A stretch of DNA of 64,000 nucleotides from Periplaneta americana (taxonomy: Eukaryota; Arthropoda; Insecta; Blattodea; Blattidae). How positions within the stretch are numbered: position 1 is the stretch's first letter; the number at the start of each line of letters is the position of its first letter. The notes below the pieces were generated by a model. It was not told the DNA's origin. It saw nothing but the letters and a program-made list of their open reading frames with translations, and made no database searches. The stretch spans positions 71,636,708-71,700,707 of the forward strand of contig NC_091120.1 of the NCBI RefSeq assembly GCF_040183065.1. Reading direction: 5' to 3'. Positions 33,241 through 44,626 of the stretch are shown here, piece by piece. The translations under genes were made by a program, and so were the position numbers.

Positions 33241-34496
33241 AGAAGAATAAAGTGCAAAGTGTTTCTCGCCATATATTTGAAGCAACTGGATGTGGAAGTA
33301 GGGAAAACCACTTCTTTTTACCAAATTTTAGAAAGAGGAGAGTGTGACAGACAAGAGAATTAGAGTCAAATGATATTGTTAATTTTAAATCTTCTCCAAT
33401 TTTATGAGTAGAAGTAGAAAAAACTTTTGTATGTACAAAGCTTTGTTAGCTTATAATCATTTCCATTTTAAATTTTGCACAATGCATTCATTGTGCATTG
33501 CAACTCAGGTCTCATAGTATAGATATAATGAAAGTTTATTAAAGTAAGTTAGCATTTTCAGTTTTGAATAAAATTTATATGCCTTGAAATCCCTGAAATT
33601 TAATTTCTTCTCTTCTGATTATCATTCTAGGTATAGTTTATATCTCCAAAGTAAACTATAAAAATTATTTAAACTTGTTATGGCATATTGTTTATATTAT
33701 AGAGCATATATTTTCTGGTAATTTTAGGGTATAAAATTATACCCCTAATCATTACTATTAATGTTAAAATTCGATCCATTACCTACAGTAATCTACTACA
33801 GATTCTGTTACCTTCAGACATCCAAGTATATATTTTTATTATGAGAGTACAATAAATCCTTATAGAAAATGTGTAATAAATAAATAATGTGTGCAAGTTG
33901 AGTGTGACGTGGGCTCTTTTGCAAATGCGTAATTTCAGCATAAGCCTTGAGAATTTTTGCACTCGTCCAAAAATGTTGACCTTCCAGATAAGTTACATAC
34001 ACATACAAATGACTATTTTATGCAAATTTGTAAAAATTACTTACCTCTACTTTAACGTATAATTTACAAATAAATCATATATCATAATTTTGGGATTATT
34101 TTAATATGTAGAACTAATGCAGGTAACGGATGTTCATATTTTTATCTTCATGACCATTAATTTATTCCATTTATGCATGTTCTGAACAATAGTAACAGCT
34201 CATATAATAATAACTGGAGACCGTATTCTGGTCCAGAGCGTACGTAGATAGGGTTAGCAGTTCATAGACTATATTGACATGACGTCATATTTGGCGCGTG
34301 CCACAGCTTCTATCAGGGAACACTTGCATCTTGTTTGTGTTGCAGTTGACGTTCTATTCATGATTCAAAACGAGAGCTCATAGGCTGTTTAAAATTCATT
34401 ATAGTGACTATTACACTTTTACTACGTCATACTACTTTTGACCAATAAAACGGTAGGAAAGAACGTCTTTCAACTAATCATGACTGCTTATCGCAC
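33241..34496. other. No recognised gene
   Basis: AT-rich. A small hairpin ATAGTTTATATC…AAGTAAACTATA lies at 33635-33662. TGACGTCA occurs at about 34281. No coding sequence recognised. Confidence 0.4.
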
Positions 34497-34583
34497 AATT
34501 TTATCGCGTCCCTAGCATTTGTTTAATTTTATCAATTCCCTAGCATTTGTTCAATTTTATCGCTTCCCTAGCATTTGTTTCTT
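34497..34583. repeat. Three tandem copies of a 29-base unit
   Basis: Three units built around TCCCTAGCATTTGTT separated by AATTTTATC, differing by a few bases. Confidence 0.85.
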
Positions 34584-34618
34584 TGTTAGCCAACATTTCA
34601 AACTGCACTGGTCTGAAC

Positions 34619-34924
34619 GCCAACAAACAGAAAATTACAAACCACTCCAGTCGATGCACAGCAGTTTCAAATATGACTCGCATTGGCATTCAAGAATAAG
34701 AATTGATAAAGATCACTGGTCATAGCTATGCAACTTCCCTGAAACCCTATTTACAAATAAATGAGGAGCACCATTCGAAAATCCTGAATAAGTTGAGAAA
34801 TGCACCATGTACATCAACGAGTTCCACTTCTTTTACACACACGTCCAATATAACATCAACTGAACCACCAACCACTAAAATATTCAAATTTGAAAACTGT
34901 ACTTTCAATAATTATTCCTTTTAA
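34619..34924 (+). pseudogene. Tyrosine recombinase (Crypton-like) C-terminal remnant
   Basis: In one frame with a single stop (34697-34699) the strand reads KITNHSSRCTAVSNMTRIGI, ELIKITGHSYATSLKPYLQ and ends IFKFENCTFNNYSF. The layout NHSxR…ITGHxxxxSLxxY matches the end of the tyrosine recombinase domain of Crypton and ZMYM/KCTD1-type proteins: the Arg-containing block, the GH motif and the nucleophile Tyr in KPY. A C-terminal F(E/H)NCTFN ending is common in that group. The first catalytic Arg region upstream is not recognised. Confidence 0.55.
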
Positions 34925-35668
34925 AATTATCCACGTTTAATTTTTATTTCATCATCCTTAATTAAAAATTTCCTTGTTTATTTCATCATCCCTAATTAAA
35001 ACTTTTCTAACACTTGTTTATATTATTTAGGTTATGTTATAGCTTTTGCTATACGATATTATGGATAGTCACGTATCAGAGATTGTTTAATACTAAGATT
35101 TATTGAAACTCGTATGTCAAGTGACGTTGATTACTGGGATCCGGATAATTGAAGTGGAATCCAACTGTTTTAATAAAAATGAAACTGAATCAACAAAGCC
35201 TTCTTGACTAGTAACCACCCACAGAGTTCAATGAAGATTCCATAGTTGGCACAACTGATAACAAGAAAACAGCTAATCATAATACACTGCTGCTTTCTAG
35301 CGTAATATTTGTAATGTTGAGATGGTCAATAATACATTTGGAGGCAGTTGTATTTTCGTAAGTCAATTAATATTTTATTGTATTGGACTACTTCGTTACT
35401 TCTAATCTTTATATACTTTCTTCTAATCGTGTAATAGTCAATTAAATCCCACTCGAGTTTTGATTTTCTCTAGATAAATCAAAACCTCTAGTGAGATTAC
35501 TGTTGATAAAGACTGATACTACGATGATCTGTTCTGCCCAACTTAACCAAACAGGAGTCGCGTGAGCAGATAGATGTACTTCGCTTGCTAGATGCACGCA
35601 CTTATCCGCAACAGAAAAACGCCAGTAATTCTTAAACTTGTAGCCTCCTGGGACAAAGTAAGGTTCCC

Positions 35669-35669
<1 letters not shown>
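34925..35669. other. No gene; one short direct repeat
   Basis: TTTATTTCATCATCC(T/C)TAATTAAAA occurs twice at 34942-34968 and 34977-35003. The rest shows nothing I recognise. Confidence 0.5.

Positions 35670-35743
<74 letters not shown>
35670..35743. repeat. (AAT)n microsatellite
   Basis: About 24 AAT units adjoining a SINE-like repeat. Confidence 0.95.
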
Positions 35744-35744
<1 letters not shown>

Positions 35745-35945
35745 TTGTGCCGTTATAGCTGATTTCGCGGAACCGGATTTCGCTATGTATTGTAGCTCCC
35801 TAAATTCATCTCGATGCTGACTGGACTTCGGTTCCATACACTGGCCGAAATTTCATGAAAAAATTTCTCTCTCCCCAATATGGACTAGAACCAGCGCTCG
35901 TTCCGTAACGCGAGTCCAAGCATGACGTCATACCCCACGACCTTG
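35745..35945 (-). repeat. tRNA-derived SINE-like repeat, minus strand
   Basis: Shares GTTATAGCTG, GTAGCTCCCTAAATTCAT and GCGCTCGTTCCGTAA with 14800-14958. Read on the minus strand the head has TTACGGAACGAGCGCTGG and GGTTCTAGTCC (B-box-like). Confidence 0.65.
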
Positions 35946-36099
35946 AGGCGTGGTTACTCATGTTATGAATAATAGTCCACAAAAATAATCTACAAAAAGT
36001 ACTATTATTCACAAATATGACAAAGAAATTGAATTTTTACACCATAATGCGTAAAACATGTTATAGCGTCAAAGTACGTAAACTCATTTCCTGGTGTAT

Positions 36100-36390
36100 C
36101 ATTATCTTTCCTGTCTTTCTTTGTTACTCGGCTTAATCTGCCCATTTTATCGGACTTACACACCACTATGGTTAGAGAGAGATATTCATCAGATTCTACA
36201 CAAGACATCTCACAAAAGCGGATCTCTGTGTCATGACATCGGTATGACCACCGCGGAGACATCACAGGAAAATCACAAGATAACTAACACCCAATCCCGT
36301 GGACGGAAGATAAATTCTCCCATCGCCCACACCGGGAATCTAACTTCGGATCGCTTGGATATAGCCACAGCGAAGACCGGTTTCTCAATA
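36100..36390 (-). repeat. Probable tRNA-derived SINE, minus strand
   Basis: The right end reads on the minus strand as a tRNA-like part with GAAGTTAGATTCCCGGTG (B-box-like) about 35 bases from GGCTATATCCAAGCG. The body includes ACCACCGCGGAGACATCAC. Only one copy in the window, so lower confidence. Confidence 0.5.
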
Positions 36391-37181
36391 TACAAAATTT
36401 AAATTCAAGTTATTATGATACTGCAGGAAATTTTTACGAGATTCTTATAGAAATACACATTTTCAGCATCCTTGATACAGAAAAATTTGTTTTGAGTTTG
36501 GTACCGAATATGAGCAAAATTCGTTTAGGCGGCAAGAGGGCAATGAACAAATTAATTCATACTGGAATTATGTAAATGAATTGTAGTCACTTATACTAAA
36601 CAATTAAAAGTATTTCTTTAAGTGGCGAAAATAGGTGAATAACTAGACATAAGCCATAACGACTCTTTTCGAGAAACAGCTTTAACCTTTTGCTTTATTC
36701 TCATACAAAAAGTTACATATCTTTGCAATTATTGTATTAACGCTACATGCATGATGCTTGGAACACGCATTCTTTAGGCTAACAGAACAATTTTCTCAGT
36801 AACAGAAATTTGTTATTTAGTTGAATTTGAAAAATATTCTTCCATATTGTCATAAAATTATCTCCAAAATTCATTCCTAAAATGTAATTGCATATCTTAA
36901 AATTCTGAAAGATAATATCAAAATTATGCTACGTAACTTACAGAATGTGCTTTTAGGAATAAAATATCAAAGAGATTTTTAATTTATCTTCAACAATGGC
37001 TTAGATATATCAATTTTAGTGAATTACTACATTCTGCATTTCTTTTTCCAAAAATTGGACCACATTTTTCTTTCAAAAACTAATCTCAAATTTAAGTTGT
37101 TATAACAATTATACTTACATACAAAAAATGAAAAATGGCCACCAATAAGGAAAAACATTTAAAATTATATCATATTCTTCA
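36391..37181. other. No recognised gene
   Basis: Very AT-rich; no coding sequence or clear repeat. Confidence 0.4.
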
Positions 37182-37189
37182 GTGGCGTA

Positions 37190-38022
37190 GCATGAAATTT
37201 TGAGCAGGGGAAGCTAACTCAAGTTGTCTTTCATGCAATATGAGAAAACGTATTACAAAAATACAGTCTTAAAATAAATAGTAGTCAATTTCAAGTCAGC
37301 AGTCGAAGATTGATTGGAACATCGTAAGTAACACCAATAAGGCATGACTCAAATGATACGTAATAAAATATGATTTCACGGTTTACACATATCTCTTAAC
37401 AAATAGACACGTAAACGTATAACATTAGCTCACTCCCTGTCATACTTAGAGAAATCACAATATTAGTATCATTACGTAAGTATGCGTCTGTCTTTTGGTT
37501 GTGTCCTTCATTGACAGCAAAGGAGTCGGTCATTTGTTTTTTAAATCACACTTTTGTTCGTAAGTCGGTCTTGATAATACAATTATCCTAAAAAATTCAA
37601 GTAAATTAGTGTCAGGAACTGTTATTTCGCTCATTATTTATTATATCAGCCTAATGCACACTAACACTTCAACTGAACACAACTGACGAAAAGGGATAAC
37701 TCGGAAACTACTTATCTTAAATGTTAAAGCTAGCTTCTTTGCGAGCCTTGCAACTAGGGTAGCTTAGTTAGAAAGGGATGGAAAATCTGCGGGGTGGATT
37801 ACACAGAAGAAGCCGGTCTGCTTGGAAGCTGGTGTGTGCAGGCTTCTTGTTTACTGCTGCATCACAAATCATCCTGAGCTGCCGCATCGCAATATTTAAC
37901 GCGTAAATATAAATTCTATTAAAATTAATAAATAATTTTCTCCATAAACTGCAGGCTTATTATGAAATTGTTATTAACTGGGGAAGCTAAGCTTTTTAGC
38001 TTACATTGACGCTACGCCACTG
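37190..38022. mobile_element. Non-autonomous hAT element
   Basis: Flanked by a perfect 8-base duplication ATATTCTT (37182-37189 and 38023-38030). Both ends are CAGTGGCGTAGC in inverted orientation. A subterminal block GGGGAAGCTAA occurs at both ends. Length 833 bases with no transposase coding. TIR and duplication length are diagnostic of hAT. Confidence 0.93.
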
Positions 38023-38259
38023 ATATTCTTCCCTTAAGTCTGTGTCAAAAATACAGTACTGCATATGAAACAAGGAAGGAATTTCAGCCCCCATTAATAA
38101 ATGAGTTAGATGAGTAAAACACTTTCTAGTACTTTGTGTCAGAACAACCGATGCGTTTCATCACTTGCTATCATTAAGGTAACTAAAAATTCGTATGGTA
38201 TATCCGACTGTATTACGGAGACTCACAGGGAAACAAAAAACAGAAATTACCTATGTAGA

Positions 38260-38780
38260 GAAGAAATTAATATTTATTTCTTTATTTCTTCCTTTTCTAC
38301 TTCCTTCTTCGTTCCTTAATTTACATCTTCCTTTCCTACTTTATTTCTTTAGGCCTAATTATTTATTTGTTTATTTATCTACCTATCTGTATATTTAATT
38401 ACTTCTTTCCTTATTTATTTTCTTCTTCATTTATTCATTTATTTATTATTTATCTGTTTATCAGTTTACTTATTTATTATTTATTTAATTATTTATTCAT
38501 TCATTTACTTATTTATTTCCTTACTTATCTAATAATAATTTAATTATTTGTTTCTTTACTTATTTTTTCTTGACTGGTTTTTATCTACTCATTTCTTTAT
38601 TACTTAGTTTTTTTATTTATTTGCATTTCATATTTATTTATTCATTTATCCGTTTATTATTCACTTATTCTTTCATTAATTCATTTACATAATTATTTGT
38701 TTCTTTATTTATTTATTGGCATGTTCATTTACTTATTTATTTAATTACTTATTCACTTTCTTTCCTTAGTCAATTACTTA
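38260..38780. repeat. Degenerate (TTTA)n low-complexity tract
   Basis: About 520 bases of TTTATTTA-like words with many interruptions. Confidence 0.85.
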
Positions 38781-38789
38781 GTTAATAAT

Positions 38790-39005
38790 CCGTGACGCTA
38801 CAGCACATGAAGGGCCCAGACCGACCAGCCGATTGCTGGCCTCACGCCCACATGCCGAAGCAGAGGTGGACGATCATCCAACCAGTAATTAGTTACTTTT
38901 TTTCTCTCTATGTGCCCGGGAGGGAAACATCCCTATGCACCGCGACCTGAGGTCTATTGTGCGTCGCTGAGATGAGTTGTAGCTCAACGACCGCACCAAC
39001 GCCGA
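38790..39005. repeat. SINE-like repeat fragment
   Basis: CGTGACGCTACAGCACATGA, GACCGACCAGCCGATTGCTG and GGACGATCATCCAACCAG match 14676-14785. The remainder (GAGGTCTATTGTGCGTC…) has no partner in the window. Confidence 0.6.
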
Positions 39006-39354
39006 ATCGACCTAACCCCTACCCCACAAGTAAAAATCACACACTGTTAGATCTGGAGAACGAGGGGGAAATAGACCAGCACTGATCACTCTGTCTGCAA
39101 ACACTTCCGAGATTCTAAGAAGGGAATCTTCTGCTGTATGAGCAGGGGCTGAATCTTGTTGAAACCACCCATGCGATTTTTCTTCTTCCGTTAACTGATG
39201 GAAGAACGGCGTCAAAATGTTATCTTGGTACCTTTCTGCAATTACTGTCGCCTCGAAAAAAAAATAGGTCCAATTATTCGTCTTGCACTAACAGCACACC
39301 AAACACCAATCTTCCTATCATAATGAGGGACTTCATAAACACCATTAGGATTTT

Positions 39355-39769
39355 GTTACGTACAGTGACGTGTCTTATGCAAATTAAGCTTTCAGGAATA
39401 ACTCCCTGTAAAGTTAATTTGAATAATTTCGAGGGAAAAATTGTTCCGGGACCGGGTATCGAACCCGGGACCTTTGGTTAAACGTACCAACGCTCTCCCA
39501 CTGAGCTACCCGGGAACTCTACCCGACACCGATGCAATTTTTCCTTCTATATCCACAGACCTCAAAGCGGGCTGACAACAGTCAAGCAACCAACATTTGA
39601 GTGCACACTAACTCTATGTGACCGCTTTGAGGTCTGTGGATATAGAAGGAAAAATTGGATCGGTGTCGGGTAGAGTTCCCGGGTAGCTCAGTGGGAGAGC
39701 GTTGGTACGTTTAACCAAAGGTCCCGGGTTCGATACCCGGCCCCGGAACAATTTTTCCTTGAAATTATT
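39355..39769. mobile_element. Inverted SINE dimer with 15-bp target duplication
   Basis: The duplication CACCATTAGGATTTT lies at 39340-39354 and 39770-39784. Inside, arms 39422-39570 and 39622-39769 are near-perfect inverted copies of about 148 bases, each with a tRNA-like segment (39442-39515 on minus, 39678-39750 on plus), around a 51-base loop. The left side has 67 extra bases of tail (39355-39421). One unit equals the SINE family at 1-860 but with its own body sequence. Confidence 0.93.
39678..39750 (+). other. tRNA-like SINE segment, best-preserved cloverleaf
   Basis: D-arm GCTCAGTGGGAGAGC, anticodon-arm equivalent TTGGTACGTTTAACCAA and T-arm CCGGGTTCGATACCCGG all pair. The acceptor stem has one mismatch. 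Position 33 equivalent is C, not T, and the copy is embedded in a repeat, so it is not a functional tRNA gene. Confidence 0.75.
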
Positions 39770-39899
39770 CACCATTAGGATTTTCTGCACACCAATAGCG
39801 AGAGATATGACTGTTTACACACGACTATTAAGATGAAACCAGGCCTCATTCGAAAAGAACACAAGCTCTGGGGTAAACTGAAATAAAAAGTGTATTGAA

Positions 39900-40284
39900 C
39901 AAATTCTCACACATTGGAGGAACTGAAAAAAAAAAAAAAAACATTACGAATGAAATCAGAAACATTATAGTTGCAGAACTCACTCGCGTCAGCCAGAATG
40001 TGGTTACCAGATACAATGCCTGTATAACCCAGGAAGGACGACACTTCCTGCATCCTGTATAACAGGCATGTCAGAAATCAGACTCTGAATGTGCAGTTAT
40101 GTGCGCGGATCGCCGGTCTGTGCAGGTTGCATCAATCAAGCGTTGCTCTTACCCGTTCTTAGCTGGAGGGGTGTACAATAATCTATTCTGCGCTTCTAGG
40201 GTTGGATTAAATAGACATTTTGACATTATAAACATAGTCAGGAGAACGAAAAAAAACACAGCTATTATCAGTGTCTATATTTGT
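39900..40284. other. No recognised gene
   Basis: An open frame at 40099-40422 (plus) shows no motif I recognise. Confidence 0.4.
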
Positions 40285-41573
40285 CAATTGAGGCGTCTAG
40301 AATCAAAACCCGCCAAGTCCATCGAAGAACAAAAATTAGATAAAGTTATTTTTCTGTGTATCTTCACATGGCCAATCCGATGCTGGCATTATTTTTCTGC
40401 AATATCCGCAGGATTCCTCTGAAAATGCTGGACAAAAGTTAGGGTTAGTTTCAATATCCGCTAGTCCAACTGAATTTCGGCCATTGTTAGTTTCAAAAAC
40501 CTCCAAGTCCCTTTCTGCCAATCAGGTTGTGGGACTGCTTTACCCAGCATTCCTCAGCTGTGCGATGTTGATATATTATTTGTGTGGTTAAGCTCTTGTT
40601 AAACCTTATTAAGTTTAATTTCTACTCTAATAATATTCTGTGAAATGTGGATAGAATGAGCAGTGAGTTACAAAAATGTTCACAAAGAAAAGCTCCTGTA
40701 AAACACTAAATAGGGAGAAATGGAAAAGAGAAATGAAAAGGAAAGAAAGTTATGTGTGGTTGAAATTATATTTTCATCACATAGAAAACATAATATGATG
40801 AAAATAAATATTATGTACAGTATTAAATTATTATAACATACTGTAGGGCTATTCTTACCAATTAATAATTAATTACATAATTTTGTCGGTACTCCTCTTG
40901 TGCCTTCCTCCTATACCAGCTTGTAATCATGCTGTTGGCAGGAAATGGAAATGCAACAGTTTAGGTTTGTTGGACATAAAGAAGTTCCATTCCGTTTTCT
41001 ACTCTTCATCAGATAATCAGCAATAAAACAATATTTTATTACTGCACAAAATAAAAATACAACAATGATTGGAATGTGCTCTAAATGGCTACTCACTGAA
41101 GCACCTCTAACTGTTAAAGTGTAAATTACATTTCCTGTGGTTGGGCATTCATTTCTCCTCTCGATCGCATATTTGGAGTAATCGAAAAAGAAATAAGGAA
41201 GTGATTGTAGATCCCCAAGAATATAAAGATATTATTGGCAAACATGGAACAGTCTTAATCTTGAAAATGAAGATGTAGGCTTACATCTTCAAGACTGGAA
41301 GAAAGAGGCAGCCATAATTTTAAGATCTCCTGCTATTTTAAGATCAGTCCCTGTAAAAGATTTATTTTAAGAAGATCTGCATTGAAAGAACAGATAACAG
41401 TGCAAGATGAGTTTACCTATAGAACTGACACCGTTGTTGCAAAGGTAGTAACAAGAAAAAACAATAGAATTGAACGTGAAGAATAAGAAGACGAAGAAGA
41501 AACTGTTAATCTGGAGGAAGAGGAATGTGACAATATTGTGTAAAATTTGTATGAACTTAAAAAGTGTAACATA

Positions 41574-42924
41574 CGTGGTACAGTCATTAAGTTCTAATAC
41601 TGAGCGCATAATGACGTTGTGGTGCACTATAGCGCATAGGTGGCGCCATGGTATGATACCTTGTCAGTTAGTCTCTCGACCCAACAAGAGACAGTTGAGT
41701 GCATGCACTGTAAGCAGAACTACGGTCTTTGTTGTGACGGTGATTTGAATGCGCAAGTCGGAACCCGAGATGTCACAGTTTGAACAACGGGCAAACATCA
41801 AGTTCTGCCAGAAATTAGGCAAAACTGCTGCCGAAACGTTTCAAATGATGCAGCAAGTTTACGGTGAAGACGCAGTGAGTCGCAGTGTTGTGTTTAGGTG
41901 GCACCGACGTTTTTTGCAAGGAAGAGACAGTTTGGAAGATGATGTGCGTACTGGTCGGCCACAAACAATTCGAACTGAACGCAAGATCCAAGAAGTTGCA
42001 ACGTTGGTGCGTGCTAACCGCTCCCAATCGGTAGACGATATCGCAGCAATAGTAGGGGTCAGCCATGGTACTTGCTACAAAATTCTGTCTCATGACCTGA
42101 ACATGTCTCGTGTTACCCAGCACAGTGTGCCACGAATCCTGTCGCAAGACCAACGTGATGATCGCATGACGATTTGTGGTGACCTCATCAGTAGTGCTGA
42201 CGATGATCCGACGTTTCTCACCCGGATAATAACTGGAGACGAAACTTGGTGTTTCCTTTACGATCCGCAACTGAAACGACAATCCGCCACCTGGAAAACG
42301 CCGTTATCACCACGACAGAAAAAACAGCGACAAGACAGGTCAAAAGGCAAGGTGATGCTGAACTGTTTTTTGATTCAAATGGAATTGTTCACATGGAATT
42401 CATCCCAGAAGGTGCAACTGTGAACAAAACCCGCTACAAAGAGATCCTTGGCCGTTTACGAGATTCAATTCGCCGTAAGCGACCTGAGCTATGGCGTACA
42501 AAGAATTGGCTACATGACAACGCCCCTGCACATCGCTCTGTCCTTGTCCAAGAGGAACTTGCAAAACAACAGGTGACAGTTCTTCCACACCCTCCGTACT
42601 CACCTGATCTCGCACCATGCGATTTTTTTCTCTTTCCTCGCATGAAAGCAACCCTACGTGGGCGTAGATTTCATTCTTGCGAAGAGGTCATGACTGCCAC
42701 AAGAGAAGCCATATGGACCTTCCTGCCAACATCTTTCAACGGTGCTTCCAGCAGCTATACCAACGTTGGCAAATGTGCATAACGGCCAACGGAGACTATT
42801 ATGAGGGAGGATGTGGTTCTGTTTAAATGTACGCCGTGTTATGCGGCATCTTTTGATACATCCAGATTCTTGTGGGAGCCTACCCTCCAGGCGTCAAGTC
42901 TTAGAACTTAATGACTGTACCACG
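41574..42924 (+). mobile_element. Mariner element 1, 1351 bp
   Basis: TA lies at 41572-41573 and 42925-42926. The ends 41574-41597 and 42901-42924 are perfect inverted repeats of 24 bases starting CGTGGTACAGTCATTAAG. Size and TA target are as expected for mariner. Contains one transposase reading frame, disrupted twice. Confidence 0.95.
41770..42826 (+). pseudogene. Mariner transposase (D,D34D), two frameshifts
   Basis: Start chosen at the ATG of MSQFEQRANIK (41770); the frame is open from 41749. The N-terminal paired-like HTH region (KTAAETFQMMQQVYGEDAVS, RWHRRFLQGRDSLEDD, GRPQT) is followed by the catalytic domain. Catalytic Asp codons are at 42238 (GDETW), 42516 (HDNAPAH) and 42621 (SPDLAPCDFF); the last two are 35 codons apart, i.e. 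D34D. Frameshift 1 lies in the T6 run 42366-42371, one base short. Frameshift 2 lies just before 42720; the true C-terminus FQRCFQQLYQRWQMC ends at the stop 42824-42826. Expected length about 345 residues. Inactive as it stands. Confidence 0.93.
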
Positions 42925-43323
42925 TATATTGAAATTTATACTGCTATTATGTTTAAAGCATGAGCATAATCATACTTCATGTCTGGGTTTCATTGCCTAC
43001 ATAATTTGTAAGGTGTAAGTTAAAATGTTTTCCTTTTTGACTCATTTTTGTGCGTAGAACTAATTCTCTTACTTTCAAAAGCCTCCAAATACACTTTTCA
43101 GTTTCAAAATCAGTTAGGTGCTAATTTAACCTCACGAATTTGTTAGTTTCAATGAAGGAGCAATCCTGTAATTTGTTTGGACGTATCTAATGATAATAAA
43201 ATACTTGATAAAAACATTGTTTATATCCCAAGAATGTTTATTTATATGGAAACAGTTTTTTCCATTTTCCCACAAATTTTGTTTTATGGACTTGGAAGGT
43301 TTTGATTCTAGACGCCTCAATTG

Positions 43324-44358
43324 TAATACAAGAAACTTCAGGCTTACTCAGTTATACTTCACAAAGTAGTGGTTGGTAAAGTATAATTTATTAATATGAT
43401 TTTTATACAGTATTTGAAGAAAAAAAATGCGGTAATTTCGAAAAAACAAGAAACGAACAAGTATTTCATTTTACGTAATACGTACTAATTATTTTAAAGT
43501 AATAGACCCTACTCTTTAATTGTTTGTCGAGCAATATTATTTACTGTGACCACTGGTACACTTATGTTGAAGAAAATATTATACTCTCAATTAATTACAT
43601 GCAGTAGGACATTGTGAAGTTTTTACACTGAAATCATTTCTTTGCTGTATGTCAATATAAATTATTAATATTAATAAATATAAATTAAGCTTAGAATTTA
43701 AATTCACATACAGTTTATTTGAAAACTTTGAGAGCAAGTATCGAAAAGTTGGGAGCGTTACTATAAGAAATTAAAAGTGTAGTCCACAAGCTGTGAAGCG
43801 ACGATATTCTCTTTATGTCAGATTTAAAGATTTATTAATATAAGTATACTGAATTAATATTGTGACGTGAGCTGGAAAATTTGCCATTACATATTTTTCC
43901 AGAAAATTTATCCGCCTTGCAAATAGTTGTTTTCTTCTCTCCTTACAACCTCAAGAGCCTCACATGTATTCCTCACTATATTCTCATCACTTACCAGTTT
44001 ATGAAATGAAAGTCGTAAGTCGTCTAACCTTTGTTAGTACAGACTCCAAAACAACGCCATTGTCAAGTACGTTTTGCCGTGAGAGTACTGATTAAGAAAT
44101 AAGCGCTGGCAATATCATATTTTGAGAACTTTACTTCTCTGATCTAAATTGTCACCTCACAACACTATTACCTCGACATAGGCTGATGAAAGCCTTTCAT
44201 TTTAAAATAATTATTATTGTTGGCTGAGGAAAACATTATAAAAATAATGTTATATGATTCGTAATTTCTCTTCTCCGTTATCTGTGAACTCCTCTCTCTA
44301 TTTAGCATGACTCATTCACAGACACAGCCAAATCGGCACTCGTACTGAAACTGTGTTA
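43324..44358. other. No recognised gene
   Basis: AT-rich with no recognised coding or repeat sequence. Confidence 0.4.
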
Positions 44359-44365
44359 CTGAAAC

Positions 44366-44619
44366 CCTAGATCATATATGTAACAGATATGTCGGGCTTA
44401 TAGGCTTCGAGGTTAACAACTTTTGTCAGGTTTACTACGCTGCCATGTAGTTGTTACATAAGGAGTCACGTCATAATTCCCATTTGAATTGCATTAGCGA
44501 CTGTGCTGCCATCTCGTGTTCGTTTACGGCGGACGAGTGGCGATCCTGGCGGTTGTTCTCTTCAAAGTGCTGCCGACTTTAACGTAGCGAGGAGTTATCT
44601 GTTACATATATGATCTAGG
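44366..44619. mobile_element. MITE, 254 bp, with 7-bp duplication
   Basis: Perfect 24-base inverted ends starting CCTAGATCATATATGTAACA (44366-44389 and 44596-44619). CTGAAAC lies on both sides (44359-44365, 44620-44626). No coding potential. Confidence 0.88.
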
Positions 44620-44626
44620 CTGAAAC

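Larger units (their letters stand above)
39012..39895 (-). pseudogene. Mariner-like transposase (DDE_3 type), split by a SINE
   Basis: Minus strand. Upstream of the insertion: VNSHISRYWCAENPNG (about 39830-39770). Downstream: YEVPHYDRKIGVWCAVSARR (from about 39343), then a frameshift and the open frame 39215-39012 with WFQQDSAPAHTAEDSL (second catalytic Asp), RSPDLTVCDFYLWG (third catalytic Asp). The first catalytic block is decayed, with stops. If one copy of the 15-base duplication and the SINE are disregarded, the frame runs through at AENPNG, confirming the empty site. Confidence 0.82.
40285..43323. mobile_element. Possible TIR element hosting a mariner
   Basis: A 38-base sequence starting CAATTGAGGCGTCTAGAATC (40285-40322) recurs inverted at 43286-43323 with three differences. 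If the duplication is AATT, the element is about 1.7 kb without the mariner. A short stretch at 41420-41545 can be read as an acidic C-terminal tail (EDEEETVNLEEEECDNIV) after a stop, possibly a remnant of its own protein. The family is not recognised. Confidence 0.45.

Noticed and set aside
39678-39750. Functional tRNA gene
   Set aside because: The cloverleaf is good, but position 33 is C, the acceptor has a mismatch, there is an inverted twin, and the copy lies in a mobile repeat with target duplications.
42400-42651. Minus-strand open frames inside mariner 1
   Set aside because: Shadows of the transposase coding strand.
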